The notes: generated by a model from the letters alone, not told the origin. DNA of 64,000 nt from Delphinapterus leucas (GCF_002288925.2 NW_022098049.1:7021991-7085990); one strand, 5' to 3'. Counted from the first letter of the stretch, positions 10,660-21,583 are shown. A program made the numbers and translations.

Positions 10660-10995
10660 AATTAATGTGCTCATTCAATGTGCATTTATTTCATGCCTAC
10701 TATAAGTCACGAACTGCTCTTGTGAGGACTAGCACATGGACCTTGACTCTGAGAAGTTCACAGACAAGTAGGAAGAAAGATGAATATCAAACAGGTTCAG
10801 CACAATATAATCAGAGCTATGACAGGTCTGTGTCTAAAACACTGCAGCAGAGAAAAGGACTCATAGCTCTCTTAGATTGGCAGTATCAGGGAAAACCTTA
10901 CAGTGGAGATAAGGCGGAGCTGAGTTTTGAAAACTAAGTAAGGGAAGAAGAGGAAGAAATCTAGAAGGCAAAACAGCTCACAGGAAAGCATGGAG
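10660..10995 (-). repeat. L2 LINE 3' region (antisense)
   Basis: 'gctcattcaatgtgcattta', 'ggagataaggcggagctgag' and 'caaaacagctcacaggaaag' follow the antisense L2 3' region. The frame 10665-10937 is inside it. Confidence 0.6.
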
Positions 10996-10999
10996 GCAA

Positions 11000-11540
11000 A
11001 ACAAACTTCCAGAAACACAATGTGTATTCAACTGTTTTTTAACAAACTAGTGAGCTTTGCATTATCATACCTGCCTCATGGCTAACATTGTAGGATAGAA
11101 GTTATAAGATCTCTTTCTGTTTCTGTCTGTGTGTTTATGTATGTCTATGTATGTATGTATGTTATAAATGTATGATTTTTTTTTTACCTTCAGATGGTAT
11201 TTGTAAAGAGCTCCATTCTGTAAATAAAAGCTAGTTCAAGTTTGTTGTTTTAATTAAAACAAGCCTGCCTTAGAGTTATTAGCATTAAATACAACACTTT
11301 TATTCTGCCTATAGGTCAAATGAGCTCACGGTATCTTCGTTACAGAATTTGTCGCAAGAAAGGTAACTTAAGATGATGATTAGCTATTTAATGTCTCAGA
11401 AATTTTCATGATCTAAACAGAATTGTTATGAACAGGTAAATAGATATAAGTTTATAAATAAACTTTTCAACAATTTTAAAAACCTGGCATTTCAACGGTG
11501 TCCTTAAGAGTCCAATACGGCTAGAGCTTAGAGCAGAGCA
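11000..11540. other. Unique AT-rich island with a homeodomain-site-like palindrome
   Basis: No repeat recognised except a (TATG)-type simple repeat around 11130-11165. The segment holds the perfect 14-bp palindrome GTTTTAATTAAAAC at 11247-11260 and 'attagcattaaatac' nearby, both of the kind bound by homeodomain and POU proteins. This could be a non-coding regulatory element, but the sequence alone does not show conservation. Confidence 0.3.
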
Positions 11541-11544
11541 AGTT

Positions 11545-11685
11545 TGGGGCCGCAGGAGATGAGAGGGATCCAGCAGGCAGAGACTAGATCCATGATCTTG
11601 GATGCCATGCTAAGGAGCTTGCACTTTATCTTATGAATAACAGGGAACCGTAGAAAGCTCATGGTCAGTGCTGCAGTAGATGATA
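11545..11685 (-). repeat. L2-type fragment (antisense)
   Basis: 'ggatgccatgctaaggagct' and 'tgcactttatcttatgaata' match the antisense L2 3' region. Confidence 0.5.
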
Positions 11686-11693
11686 ATCTAGAC

Positions 11694-11975
11694 CAGGGGT
11701 CCCCTGCACCCCCCCAACCCCAGCCCACACAGCAGGAGGTGAGCAGCAGGTGAGCGAGCAAAGCTTCATCTGCCACTCCCCACCGCTCCCCGCCGCTCCC
11801 CGCCGCTCCCCACCGCTCCCCGCCCCTCCCCGCCGCTCCCCACCGCTCCCCGCCGCTCCCCACCGCTCCCCATCGCTAGCATTACCGCCTGAACCATCTC
11901 CCCACACACCCAGTCCGTGGAAAAATTGTCTTCCACAAAAACGGTCCCTGGTGCCAAAAAGGTTGGGGACCGCTG
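11694..11975. mobile_element. MER1-like hAT-Charlie element with internal minisatellite
   Basis: Terminal inverted repeats are visible: left 'caggggtcccc' (11694-11704) and right 'ggggaccgctg' (11965-11975), with 'gtggaaaaattgtcttccac' and 'gtgccaaaaaggttgg' near the right end as in MER1/Charlie3-type elements. The 8 bp before the left end are ATCTAGAC, fitting the nTCTAGAn target preference of hAT elements; a degraded partner TTCCAGAC lies at 11978-11985. The middle is an expanded 10-bp tandem repeat, annotated separately. Overlapping frames on both strands are low-complexity artefacts. Confidence 0.85.
11771..11880. repeat. 10-bp minisatellite (consensus CRCCGCTCCC)
   Basis: Nine clear units of a 10-bp repeat run 11781-11870, with partial units on each side (11771-11780 and 11871-11880). 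Units differ mainly at position 2 (A or G), giving CACCGCTCCC and CGCCGCTCCC types in an interleaved order. The seed appears to be a 'ccgctccccatcgct'-like stretch of the host hAT element. Confidence 0.9.
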
Positions 11976-11989
11976 AATTCCAGACTGGG

Positions 11990-12580
11990 CCAGAAGAGAA
12001 AGACCAGTGAGGAGCTCTACAGGACGAATGAATGAACAAACAGATAAATGAATGATCACAGAGATGAATGGTTCTGATAACTTCTACTGGAGTTTCTACT
12101 CACAGGAGAAAGGGAAGTGGCTTTCGCATCCTTTTCAACTGCTATCCCCTCCCCTGGCCCCAACATTCATGAATGGTTTCTCTCTTTTGCACGCATCTGT
12201 ATCTCTTCCTCAAATGCTGGGATCTCTGAGCTGCAGTCTGAGTGACTTGTACTGTGCTGGTTATATTTAAACAATTAGCTCTGGGAGGCAAGTACCCAAA
12301 TCAATTAAATCAGAATTCCCAGGGGTCCCAGGCAGAGGATAGAAATAAACAGTTAAGGTAGAGTTTGGACCAAAATTGTCGTTGATTAGAGGTATTCTGA
12401 GACTGCTCTGACCACAGAAGAGTAAAAATGAGGATGCTGAGGCCAAGCAAAGGCCTGGAAAGTTGGCATAAATGATTAGCCTCTTAAGAGGATAACACTG
12501 CTCTCAGATACATCACAGTAATTCAGAGGTCAGTGCTAGCCTCTTTTGATTCACTGACTACTAGTATTAATACACCAATT
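11990..12580. other. Unassigned unique DNA
   Basis: An L2-like tip 'gaatgaatgaacaaacagat' lies near 12025. The rest is unrecognised. Confidence 0.35.
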
Positions 12581-12584
12581 TCAC

Positions 12585-12860
12585 ACATGCCAGGCAGTGG
12601 CTAGTAGATACAAAGAGAAATAAGAAATCCATACCCTCAAGAAGCTCCCAGCCTAGTGGAGCAAGGTGGGAAACCAATTATATGCACTGCATTGTAATAA
12701 CTGCTAAGACATATGAAAAAGAAGGGAATGCTTCATTCTACCTGTGAGTAACAAAGGCCTTGACATAGGAAAAGACAGTCAAGGAGGATGTAGAAGGGTG
12801 ATGAGTAAGATTTTGTGAAATCGAGGAAACAGCTCACACAAAGGCACAGAGGTGGGGAAG
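12585..12860 (-). repeat. L2 LINE 3' region (antisense)
   Basis: 'acatgccaggcagtggctag', 'taccctcaagaagctcccag', 'cctagtggagcaagg' and 'acaaaggcacagaggtgggg' are in antisense L2 order. Confidence 0.7.
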
Positions 12861-12869
12861 TGAGGTAAG

Positions 12870-13195
12870 GCTTGGAAAACTTGAAAAAGAACTTGGCCAA
12901 ATCTGGACACTTTCACTTGAAAGCCTGTTCAAGATCTCTGTCTCTCCCCACCCCCCACACTCAGGGCAAAGGCCTCGAAATGCAGCTTTCTACTGTTGAC
13001 ATCAGAAAGGCTGGGGGGCGACAAACACGGTCCTCAGGCAGAAGAGAGCTACAAGTGGGGTCACAGTTAATCAGCATATCAGAAAACCTATGATCCAGCC
13101 ATTGTTAAGAATGAAAGCGATTCGATATGGTCCATCTGTAGGGAACTTCCTAAAATACATGTCTGAGATTATGAACTTGGTCAGTTGCACAATAA
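12870..13195. other. Unassigned unique DNA
   Basis: The frame at 12872-13093 has no recognisable domain. Nothing else seen. Confidence 0.35.
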
Positions 13196-13199
13196 GCTA

Positions 13200-13410
13200 C
13201 AGGGAAAGTTGAATTCCTTTCCCAAGCCTGCCACTTGCTTAGCTGCATGACCGTAAGAAAGTAAGAAACTCCCTAAGCCTGTTTCCTAATCCATAACAGG
13301 GGATGAGTATGTGTGTGATAACTACCGCTCAGAGGTTACTGCAAGAATTAAATACGACCTATGTGAGATGATGTAGCACAGAGCCTGACACCAACAGATG
13401 ATGCACAAAT
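13200..13410 (+). repeat. MIR SINE
   Basis: 'gccacttgcttagctgcatg', 'gcctgtttcctaatccataa', 'actgcaagaattaaatacga' and 'agagcctgacaccaacagat' follow MIR in sense. Confidence 0.75.
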
Positions 13411-13564
13411 GTGAGTCCCCTACATTCCCCCATCCCCTTGAGTCCTGGACTGAGTCCAACGTGCATATCTTGATCACAATAGGTGTTTGTGTATTCTTGG
13501 TTTAAACACCTATCAACCTCCACATAGCCACTGGGTCTATCAAAAGATGGCAGAAGAAGGGCTA

Positions 13565-13790
13565 TAACAGCATCTACTACATGCCAAATACTTTGCCTAT
13601 ATTTCCTCATTTAATTTTCACAACAACCCAGTGAGGTAGCTGGAGGTTATGCATCCCCGTTTTACAGTTGAGAAATTCGGAGGCTCACAGCGTTGAAGCG
13701 ATGTCCAAGGTCATACAGTTCATTAAATGGCAGAGTCAGCAGTTGACTCCAGATCTAAATCAGTGCTGTGTCCGCTCAGATCCTCCAACG
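13565..13790 (-). repeat. MIR SINE (antisense)
   Basis: 'ctactacatgccaaatactt', 'cacaacaacccagtgaggta', 'gttttacagttgagaaattc' and 'aaggtcatacagttcattaa' make a near full-length antisense MIR. Confidence 0.85.
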
Positions 13791-15110
13791 AAGGCCATTC
13801 CAGAAAAGACACTGAGGTAACCTCAGGTGACTTTGCTCATCACATCAGACCTGGATGAAGTGCAACAGCTTCCACGGGCATCCCCAGAGTGAACTTCCCT
13901 CCAACGTTCCTTATTTACATCCGCCAGAACCTCCTGTGCATCAAATGATACAACCGACTTGCTCTTTCCAGAAGGTGGTACTTCTGGAACTTTGCTATTA
14001 ATGATAAATTACAGGAATGATTCTCATCATACAGAAGGAGAATTTATGAGAAAGTCCCTGGGACAATAATTGGTAAGCTTTCTTAATTCTTAAGTTAATA
14101 GGAAAAAAAATAGTAAACTAAATGAGTGAGATTTGGGACAGTGACAAGTGAGCCAATATCCTCTGCTTCTTAGTATCAGTCATTTTTTGGCCATTTTGGA
14201 GAGGTTTGTGCCTTTTTTAAACTTCCAGATTTCATACTTTCTGTTCAGCTTTTGCAACTTCCCAAGAGCATGGTTTAAAAAAAAAAAGAGAAAGAAAAAA
14301 GAACCTCAGCCCTTCTGTATCACTTTCAACAAGGTACCTCTTGCAGAAGGAAATTTGAGCCATAAAAAAAAAAACCCTTGCAGACTTGCTTCAGCCTTTC
14401 CCTTCCCTTCAAGATCATTCTCTTCTTTCCTTTTTTTGCCTTTTATTTTTTCTGGTAAGCAAGTAGTCTTCGGATGATCAGTGTTGCATATCTTTGGGAA
14501 AAATTCATGCCAGACTAGTCAAATCGTAACGGCTGCTATCATCACCTTGCAATGGTTTCCCACTCTCCAGCAAAGAAACCGCACACACAAGCACACACGT
14601 CTCCTCTAATTTTGACATTGGAAATATCTAAATATCTATTTGAAAGTTTCTAGATTAAAAAAGAACACAAATGATCACAAAACAGCACTGTATCACTACA
14701 AATCTAAAATAGAATCCAGACCATGCAGCATGCAATACTCCTTGTGCCCCTTCTTTCTACCTCTTACTTAGCACACAGAAATAAACTCCGGGTGTCTGCA
14801 TGGTACACTGTTCACAGTGGTCTATCTGCTGGAAACATCTGGCAGCTTTGGGCACTCAGTGTGACCCTCCCAAGCAGAAGAACTATATCATACCATTTAA
14901 CTGAAAAAAAAAAAAGAGCAGCAGCAGCAGTGGCAGAAGACGATGTGCCTTCTCCCAGCTTTGCCACTGGCTAGCTGGGAGCCTTTGCAAATTCCCCACG
15001 TTGTTTCCTTGGCTTCCATTTCAAAACATTTCTAACATAATTACGCATTGCCCCATCTTCCTGAACAAAGCATGCTAAATAGTGTCTTTTCTGGAAAATG
15101 CAAAGTCATC
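13791..15110. other. Unassigned unique DNA with short A runs
   Basis: A-rich patches lie near 14277-14300, 14364-14375 and 14905-14916. Open frames at 14148-14477 and 14723-14974 run through those patches and show no recognisable domain. No gene called. Confidence 0.4.
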
Positions 15111-15114
15111 ATTC

Positions 15115-15210
15115 TTTTTGACTCAACAAAGATTTTTTAGGAGTGACTGAGTGTCAAACGCTAGGGGTGCAGAAGACAAAGACATCACCCCTTATTTTTC
15201 AGTTTTGTGG
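15115..15210 (-). repeat. L2 LINE fragment (antisense)
   Basis: 'actcaacaaagattttttag' then 'cgctaggggtgcagaagaca' resembles the antisense L2 3' end. Confidence 0.5.
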
Positions 15211-15650
15211 TACTTTTTGAGACGGTGCTTTCTAATCACTATGCTGGGGCCCACAGGGCAGCTGTGCCAAGGTGGTAATCCCCTTAGTCCTTGGGGGATG
15301 GACGGGGCGAGCTGGCCGGATCCCAAGGATGGTCAGCTCTGCAGTAAGCAACCTCCTTTATTTATCCAGTATGCTGAGCAAATATTATGTTTTCTGTGAA
15401 TGCTGGACAGTGGAAAAGATTACGAAGAACTCCACTAAGATTACTGACATGACTGGGGTTATTTGCCCAACCTTGAATAACCTAAATTTTATGCTTTTGA
15501 AATTGTCTGTCTACTTTTAATAGTTTTCCCGTTTTGTTTCCTTCCAGTAAATTGCCACATCTTCCTGTCTTGACTCTTCCTCCTTTCTTGGTGGCTGCTT
15601 CTGGTCTTCTTTTAGCCAAAATAAAATTAAAAAAAAATTAAGCAAAAATC
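15211..15650. other. Unassigned unique DNA
   Basis: Nothing recognised. Overlapping short frames near 15151-15520 have no domain. Confidence 0.35.
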
Positions 15651-15654
15651 ACGT

Positions 15655-15770
15655 TACACTCAACAAACACTTCCTGAGTACCTACCATATGTGAGGCACT
15701 CTAGGCTCTTACAGAGGGAGGGAAATCATAAATGGAGAGGGTACATAGTTGCATTCTTTAAGGGGGTCCC
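15655..15770 (-). repeat. L2 LINE fragment (antisense)
   Basis: 'actcaacaaacacttcctga', 'gtacctaccatatgtgaggc' and 'actctaggctct' match the antisense L2 3' UTR. Confidence 0.65.
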
Positions 15771-15984
15771 ATCTTAAAATTGTAAATGAAATAAGGATCA
15801 CTAGTCCTAGCTGACTAATAATTAGGCTCCCGGATCCTGCGGCTCATGTTTGAGACTATCGTAAAATGCTTTATGGGTTTTAAACAAAGCCCAATCAGGA
15901 GGCTCCAAAATGTGCTCTGAGGGGTAAGCTGCATTTGTGTGCACGTCAGCAGACTGCAGGAGCAGAAAGCTCACCGACTCTGAA
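15771..15984. other. Unique segment, possible regulatory DNA
   Basis: Contains 'gactaataattagg' and 'gggttttaaacaaagcccaa', homeobox/HMG-type site sequences in repeat-free DNA. Speculative. Confidence 0.2.
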
Positions 15985-16180
15985 ACACAAATGAATTCAC
16001 AATCTTGCCTCCAACCGTTACTAGCTGAAGACTTGATATTTCAAGTTGCTTAATCTCTCTCAGTCTCAGGTTCCTGTCTTAGAACATGTGGGAGATAATA
16101 CCTACCTTCAGGCTTATTGTAAAAATTACAGATAATCTATACAGCATGGTACTGACTCCAAGTTGGTATTGGATAGATGG
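15985..16180 (+). repeat. MIR SINE
   Basis: 'acaatcttgcctccaaccgt', 'agttgcttaatctctctcag' and 'agataatacctaccttcagg' follow the MIR consensus in sense. Confidence 0.75.
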
Positions 16181-16304
16181 TAGCTTCTTTTTTTAAATGT
16201 TACACCCTATTGCTGATAAGAAAATTTTCCAAGTACAAAGATTTAACCACCAATTACTAAAGTGCTTGATGAGTACGGAGGATCTTATCAAGTGTATTTC
16301 CACT

Positions 16305-16937
16305 ATCCAGCAATTCCACTCCTTGGGTATATATCCAGGAAAAAAATAAAAACACTAATTCGGAAAGATACACCCCAATGTTCATAGCAGCACTATTTAC
16401 AATAGCCAAGATATGGAAGCAACCAAAGCGTCCATCAACAGACAAATGTGGTGTATGTGTGTGCACACACATATATACATAGACGCAAAGGAATATTACT
16501 CAGCCATAAAAAAGCGTGAAATTCTGCCATTTGCAGCAATGTTCATGGACCTAGAGAATATTATGCTTAGTGAAATAAGTCAGACAGAGAAAGACAAATA
16601 CTGTATGATATCACTTATATGTGGAATCTAAAAAATAAAACAAATGAACGTACATAGCAAAGAAGAAGCAGACTCACAGATATAGAAAATATCCTCCTGG
16701 TTACCAGTGGGGAGCAAGAAATGGGAAGGGGCGAGATTGGGGTATGGCATTAGGAGATACAAACTACTATGAATAAAATAGTAAGCAACAAGAATGTATT
16801 GTACAGTACAGGAAATTATAGCCATTTTTTGCAATCACTTTTAATGGAGTATAATCTATAAAAATACTGAATCACTATGCTGTATACCTAAAACTAATGT
16901 AATATTGCAAATCAACCATATTCCAATTCTTTTAAAA
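16305..16937 (+). mobile_element. L1 LINE 3' end (5'-truncated)
   Basis: The sense-strand end of L1 ORF2 is readable ('gcagcactatttacaatagc', 'gaatattactcagccataaa', 'atgttcatggacctagagaa'), followed by the 3' UTR ending 'ctaaaactaatgtaatattg' and 'aatcaaccatattccaattc'. Stops and frame breaks mean it codes for nothing. A GT/CA stretch at about 16450-16470 has expanded inside it. The frames at 16257-16834 are L1 remnants. Confidence 0.9.
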
Positions 16938-17205
16938 CTGCATTACTTTGCTGTCTCAGTATAGTGAACATATATGCATGTTGTTTTGTTACACACACAT
17001 TAAAAATCATTGTTTTGAACACCAGAGCCCTCTGTGACACTTTGTACACAGTATGTCTTCAAAGGTTGCTAAGGGGGTAAAGAAACGATTGAACACAGTT
17101 TTTGACATAGGTAGGGGAGCGTGTGCTAAGTCAGCTCCAACCGGCTTCCCTTTCTGATCACATCCTTGAGATAAGTCTATTATAGGCTTGTGAGCAGTCT
17201 CTGGC
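16938..17205. other. Unassigned DNA
   Basis: No element recognised. Confidence 0.3.
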
Positions 17206-17410
17206 TCTTAAAAGTGGAATCACACGGCAGCACGTGTTTCCAATCCCGGCTGCCTCCCTAGACACTGTCTACCCTCTCGGAACTCTCATTTTTCCTCTGT
17301 AAGTGAGGATGATGCTTACCTCATAAAGTTGTTGTAAGAAACCAGTGAGGAACTGTCTACAGCTTTGCCTACCACTGCACTTGGCATGTAATTGATTTTC
17401 AACTGGCATC
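17206..17410 (+). repeat. MIR SINE
   Basis: 'agcagtctctggctcttaaa' (head), 'tttcctctgtaagtgaggat', 'gatgcttacctcataaagtt' and 'cttggcatgtaattgatttt' are in MIR order. Confidence 0.8.
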
Positions 17411-17439
17411 ATCTTCCAGACCCACCCCTTTTTTCCTTT

Positions 17440-17620
17440 GTGTTCATCTTAGGCCAATAACTTAACCTCTCTGAACCTTGGTTTCCCCACCAGTACAGTA
17501 GGGATGATAATACGTACCTTGAAGGGTTCACTGAGGAATTAACAAGATAGTTTTAGGGAACTGTCTACCTGGGGTCTGTAGCATGGTCTGTACTTAAACA
17601 TTGCTACCTTCCCTTCACCT
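17440..17620 (+). repeat. MIR SINE
   Basis: 'aataacttaacctctctgaa', 'ccttggtttccccaccagta', 'gatgataatacgtacctt' and 'ggttcactgagg' match MIR, directly after another MIR. Confidence 0.8.
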
Positions 17621-17636
17621 TACAGAATTATTATTT

Positions 17637-17982
17637 TTTAAATTTATTTATTTTATTTTTGGCTGCTTGGGTCTTTGTTGCTGTGCGTGGTATTTTCTCT
17701 AGTTGAGACGAGCGGGGGCTACTCTTCGTTGTGGTGTGCAGGCTTCTCATTGCGGTGGCTTCTCTTGTTGTGGAGCACGGGCTCTAGGCGCATGGGCTTC
17801 AGTAGTTGCAGCACTTGGGCTCAGTAGTTGTGGCTTGCGGGCTCTAGAGCGCAGGCTCAGTAGTTGTGGCACACGGGCTTTAGTTGCTCCGCGGCATGTG
17901 GAATCTTCCCAGGTCAGTGTTCGAACCCATGTCCCCTGCATTGGCAGGCGGATTCTTAACTACTGCACCACCAGGAAAGCCC
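17637..17982 (-). mobile_element. CHR-type SINE, older long form (antisense)
   Basis: Reverse-complement CHR SINE: T/A-rich tail at the left, head 'ccaccaggaaagcccc' at the right. It is flanked by CAGAATTATT at 17623-17632 and 17983-17992, the duplicated target site. The 172-codon frame at 17703-18221 merely reads across this SINE and the next one. Confidence 0.95.
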
Positions 17983-18002
17983 CAGAATTATTATTATTAT
18001 TA

Positions 18003-18204
18003 TTTTTTTGCGGTACGCGGGCCTCTCACTGCTGTGGCCTCTCCCGTCGCGGAGCACAGGCTCCAGACGCGCAGGCTCAGCGGCCACGGCTCACGGGCCC
18101 AGCCGCTCCGCGGCCCGCCGGATCCTCCCAGACCGGGGCACGAACCCGTGCCCCCCTCATCGACAGGTGGACTCCCAACCACTGCGCCACCAGGGAAGCC
18201 CCCC
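18003..18204 (-). mobile_element. CHR-type SINE, young short form (antisense)
   Basis: Starts with a T run and 'gcggtacgcgggcc' and ends 'gcgccaccagggaagcc'. A further copy of the same target word CAGAATTATT follows at 18205-18214. It therefore inserted at the target duplication left by the neighbouring SINE at 17637-17982. Confidence 0.95.
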
Positions 18205-18253
18205 CAGAATTATTTTTATAAATTCTCATTCATTTGAAATTCTAATCACTGAG

Positions 18254-18255
<2 letters not shown>

Positions 18256-18288
<33 letters not shown>
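18256..18288. repeat. (GT)n microsatellite
   Basis: About 16 uninterrupted GT units. Confidence 0.98.
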
Positions 18289-18289
<1 letters not shown>

Positions 18290-18291
<2 letters not shown>

Positions 18292-19200
18292 TTCATTTGC
18301 CAAAAAGCCAGTGTATATTTAAAAACATAAGAAAAGCCCCTTGTAATCTAAATGCCCACTGGAACTATTTCCCATGTCAGAGGCTGGGGGGCCACATGGC
18401 CATGCTCGTTTTGAGTGGTGGGCGCTCCAGGCCGGAGCTGAGAACCCACAGAATGCTAAGCAGAGTCGCCCACTGGGAAAGAGGCTGCGCGAGCCCGAGT
18501 CACGCGGGACGTGCAAATTCTGACCAGCAGAAATAGCAGCATCAGATAACGCCCAAAGGCTGGCTCTACAATGGAGTTCATTATCCTTCACGTGAATGGA
18601 GTGGGAAAAGTGTTGCCATCTCTTCCTGCGGTTTACTGAGTTTTCATTGACAAAAAAATAAGAACACTTTTGTTTGCTCACACACTGCCCTTTCCAGCCA
18701 GCAAAGGCCCAGCCGTGTGAAGTTGCACTTCATGTTTCAATGGAGCAAATCTCCCCCAATGAGAGAAAAGGTTACTTCCTCCATCATATTCCCCTGACCA
18801 CTACCTCTGCCAGATCCTGTCATGTGTTTGGGAGAGAAAACAGAGCAAAAAACAGAGCAGCCAGCAGAAAAACCACTTCTCACTCTCGCCCAGCTTCTGA
18901 ATCCAACATGCTAGAGTGCAGTGCTGTTATCAGGCTCTGTGGTCAAGCCCCTTCCCCCGGTTATGATTCATGGGCAGAGCTGGTGTGGGAAGCCCTCTTA
19001 CACACAGTCATAAAGCAGTACCTTGGAAGTGGCAGTGGTGGCTAAGTGACAGGATCTCCAAGCCTATTCTGTAAACACTCTTTCTTCAGACAACAAGAGA
19101 AACAATACAATTACAGCTTTTCTTAATGACAGTCGTATTTTGAGCCCACTCTCTGATCACCTCAGTTGGATGTGAACTCTCATTTGAAACAACCTCCTCC
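18290..19200. other. Unassigned unique DNA
   Basis: Repeat-free, moderate GC. Frames at 18319-18681 (-) and 18674-19045 (+) are the longest but contain no recognisable domain and have no evident exon signals. Confidence 0.4.
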
Positions 19201-19204
19201 AAAT

Positions 19205-19285
19205 GAGGGAAAATAGAGGTTCACAGGGGTCAGTGATCTGCATGAAATGACCAGTTAATAAATGTCGGAGCCAGAACTGCAACTA
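19205..19285 (-). repeat. MIR fragment (antisense)
   Basis: 'caaatgagggaaaatagagg' then 'gaccagttaataaatgtcgg' and 'agccagaactgcaac' follow antisense MIR. Confidence 0.55.
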
Positions 19286-19718
19286 AGAGGAGAAAAAACC
19301 TTGTCTAGAAACATAGATTTAAAAACACCATTGAACTGAAATGCATAGAGAATATCAAGCACAGAGCCTGGCTTTCAGTGGGCATCCAGAATTATTTTTT
19401 TTTCCTCCTGTAGAAAGGGAAAACATTCTGGTTAATTGATGGTTCCACCACACTGTGGGCCCTTTCACCAGCAGAAACCTCATCCCCACACAAGATGATG
19501 ACAACCACCACCACAACAATAATAATACTTACCACTCTTTATTGAATGGCCATTACCCAACCAGATATTATTTTCAAAGTTTTAAATACAGTATAATCCC
19601 AACTGACAAAAAAAGAAGGGAAATATCACAAAAAGGAACATCTGTCCCCTCACACTGACAACCAGAAACACAGTGAATGAGTTCCCCCAAGCTGGGGCCA
19701 AATCCCATGTGATAAGGG
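19286..19718. other. Unassigned DNA with AAC/AAT-rich simple patch
   Basis: A CAA/CCA/AAT-rich stretch sits at about 19499-19530. No gene seen. Confidence 0.35.
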
Positions 19719-19853
19719 TAGGGTGACCACATAAGTAATCATCTAAACCAAGATAGATTTCAGAATGAAAGGTAGTGCTGTGAATAATTATTCTGGGATA
19801 CAATGCATACACCAGGACTGTCCTGCAACAAACCAGGACATATGGTCACCCTA
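19719..19853. mobile_element. Short nonautonomous DNA transposon with perfect terminal inverted repeats
   Basis: Begins TAGGGTGACCA (19719-19729) and ends TGGTCACCCTA (19843-19853), exact reverse complements of each other. The right arm extends as 'aggactgtcctgcaacaaac' and 'caggacatatggtcacc', typical of an ancient mammalian hAT-type MER family (MER63-like; name uncertain). Only 135 bp remain. Confidence 0.75.
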
Positions 19854-20420
19854 GTTGAGCAACTCAAGTCCCAAGTCTCGAGAAACCAGTTAATTATTTT
19901 TCAAGTAAAGATCATGGGTGATGAGAAAGTCATGTATCTTTGGCGGGCTCCATTTTAATTTTAGGCCTTGAACACCTTGAAGAGAGGCTATGACCCATAT
20001 GCTCAAGGGAATAATGTCCCCTTGTTTACTTCCAGCCAATAAATCCCTTTAGGATGGGGAATACATATGTCCAGTGACCAGAGTACCAAAGTCAGCTTTC
20101 CAGATGCTCACTTTTACCTGTGTGAAAATTCTTGGGATACCAAATTAGTAACCAGGAAGGAGCTTAATGATGAAAGGTATTTGTCATTCTCTTTTGTCCC
20201 TAACTGAAGAATTCATTCCGCCCCCACCACAATAAAACCCATCTCCCTATGGCCTAGAGAATGTCCTTGCTGCTCTATTCTGGGTTCCTCTCTCCTAGAT
20301 GGGGTTACATAAACCTTGCTAATTTCTGAGGACTTCATTCCTTTTCCCTATTGTACATGCAGACTGTGTTCTTCTGTTATTGCACTAAGCACAGAAGATG
20401 GGTTTTCTCTTCTTAAAATT
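19854..20420. other. Unassigned unique DNA
   Basis: Nothing recognised. Confidence 0.35.
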
Positions 20421-20424
20421 ACAT

Positions 20425-20545
20425 CAATTCTATGCCACAGACACTATTATCGTCACCATTTTACAAATAGGGAAATCAAGGTTCAGAAATGTTAGTTAAC
20501 TTGCCCACGATCACACAGCTACTACATGGGAAAGCTCAGGTTAGA
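20425..20545 (-). repeat. MIR SINE (antisense)
   Basis: 'caccattttacaaataggga', 'aatcaaggttcagaaatgtt' and 'cacgatcacacagctactac' are antisense MIR. Confidence 0.8.
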
Positions 20546-21573
20546 ATAGTTAAGTCACAGCTTTTTATAATGATGGTCCAGTCCTTGACCATAAGGTCTT
20601 GTCATTATCAATTACGTTTCAATGACTCCCAAGTTCCCTCAATGCTAAAGTCCTCCCTTTACATGGAGAGTCTTGCCTCTACAGACAAAGAAAGATCATC
20701 CAGAGACATGTTCCCTGGAACTATTTCCCACAGTGTATTCATCAATAGAAAGCTGGACCCCAGAGAGTCTCTACTGAGAGACCGTCAGTCCTTTTTGCAT
20801 TGGCTGCTCTCATCCCTGATAAGATGAAGGTAGTGTCCATCCAAAAAGGACACCTTTCTCTGACCTCATGTCCCAGTTTGAGGGGCATCTAACTCCATTG
20901 ACTTAAACAGCAAGAACAGACCTTTATTTCATAGCAAGTCTAAGGGGGGCAGGGGAATGCCCATTTCCTGCTTCCTAGCATAGAGGCCTCCGGGCATCTC
21001 CACTGAATTTCCTCTTGTGTTCTTTGTAAAAGCTTTCTTTCCACTGGTTAATTTCTTCCCAGGTGTGTTTCTTATTGAGGTGGGGGGGAGAAGATTACCA
21101 CCTACCCCTGGGACTGCCAGGCCGGAAGAGCCTTCCCAGTGGGGGTCTCTCAGAGGAAGGGAGAGCAGATGTGTGACCTGAAATGAACTGGGTTTGCGGC
21201 AAAAGCCTCAGGTGTCTCTGGCACCTGCTTCTTGCAGGCAGTACCTATTAGCTGCTATTGCCCAATGACCAGATGCCACAGAGAAACGTAGTAAATCACT
21301 AAGTGTTAGTAGATCGGTCAGCTTAGAAGACGTCTTAAAAATTATCTTTCCTGGTTTGAGGTGTCCAAGACTCTAAGATAAAATAGGAACTAAAAACGCT
21401 ACACAAGCTACGTTCCATATTTCTAAAGCTACATATCTTTGTATTTCCTCTTGTTACAGTTCTTGTTTTGCACAAAAATTATGTGTTGCTTTCATGATTG
21501 TACTTGTTGACAAATTTCAATCAAAACAAAAAATTTCTTTGCTCATGATAAGGCTTGAGAAGCTAATGAAAAT
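20546..21573. other. Unassigned unique DNA
   Basis: The frame 20489-20827 begins inside the adjacent MIR and has no domain. A G run lies at 21080-21088. No gene called. Confidence 0.35.
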
Positions 21574-21583
21574 GTCAGGTTTA

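Noticed and set aside
11665..12039. Gly/Ser/Arg-rich repeated 'proteins' on both strands
   Set aside because: They are translations of the 10-bp minisatellite inside an hAT element.
17703..18221. 172-codon open frame, the longest-looking 'protein' near 18 kb
   Set aside because: It is two antisense CHR SINEs read through; the Arg/Ala/Pro-rich text recurs in frames over every other CHR SINE in the window.
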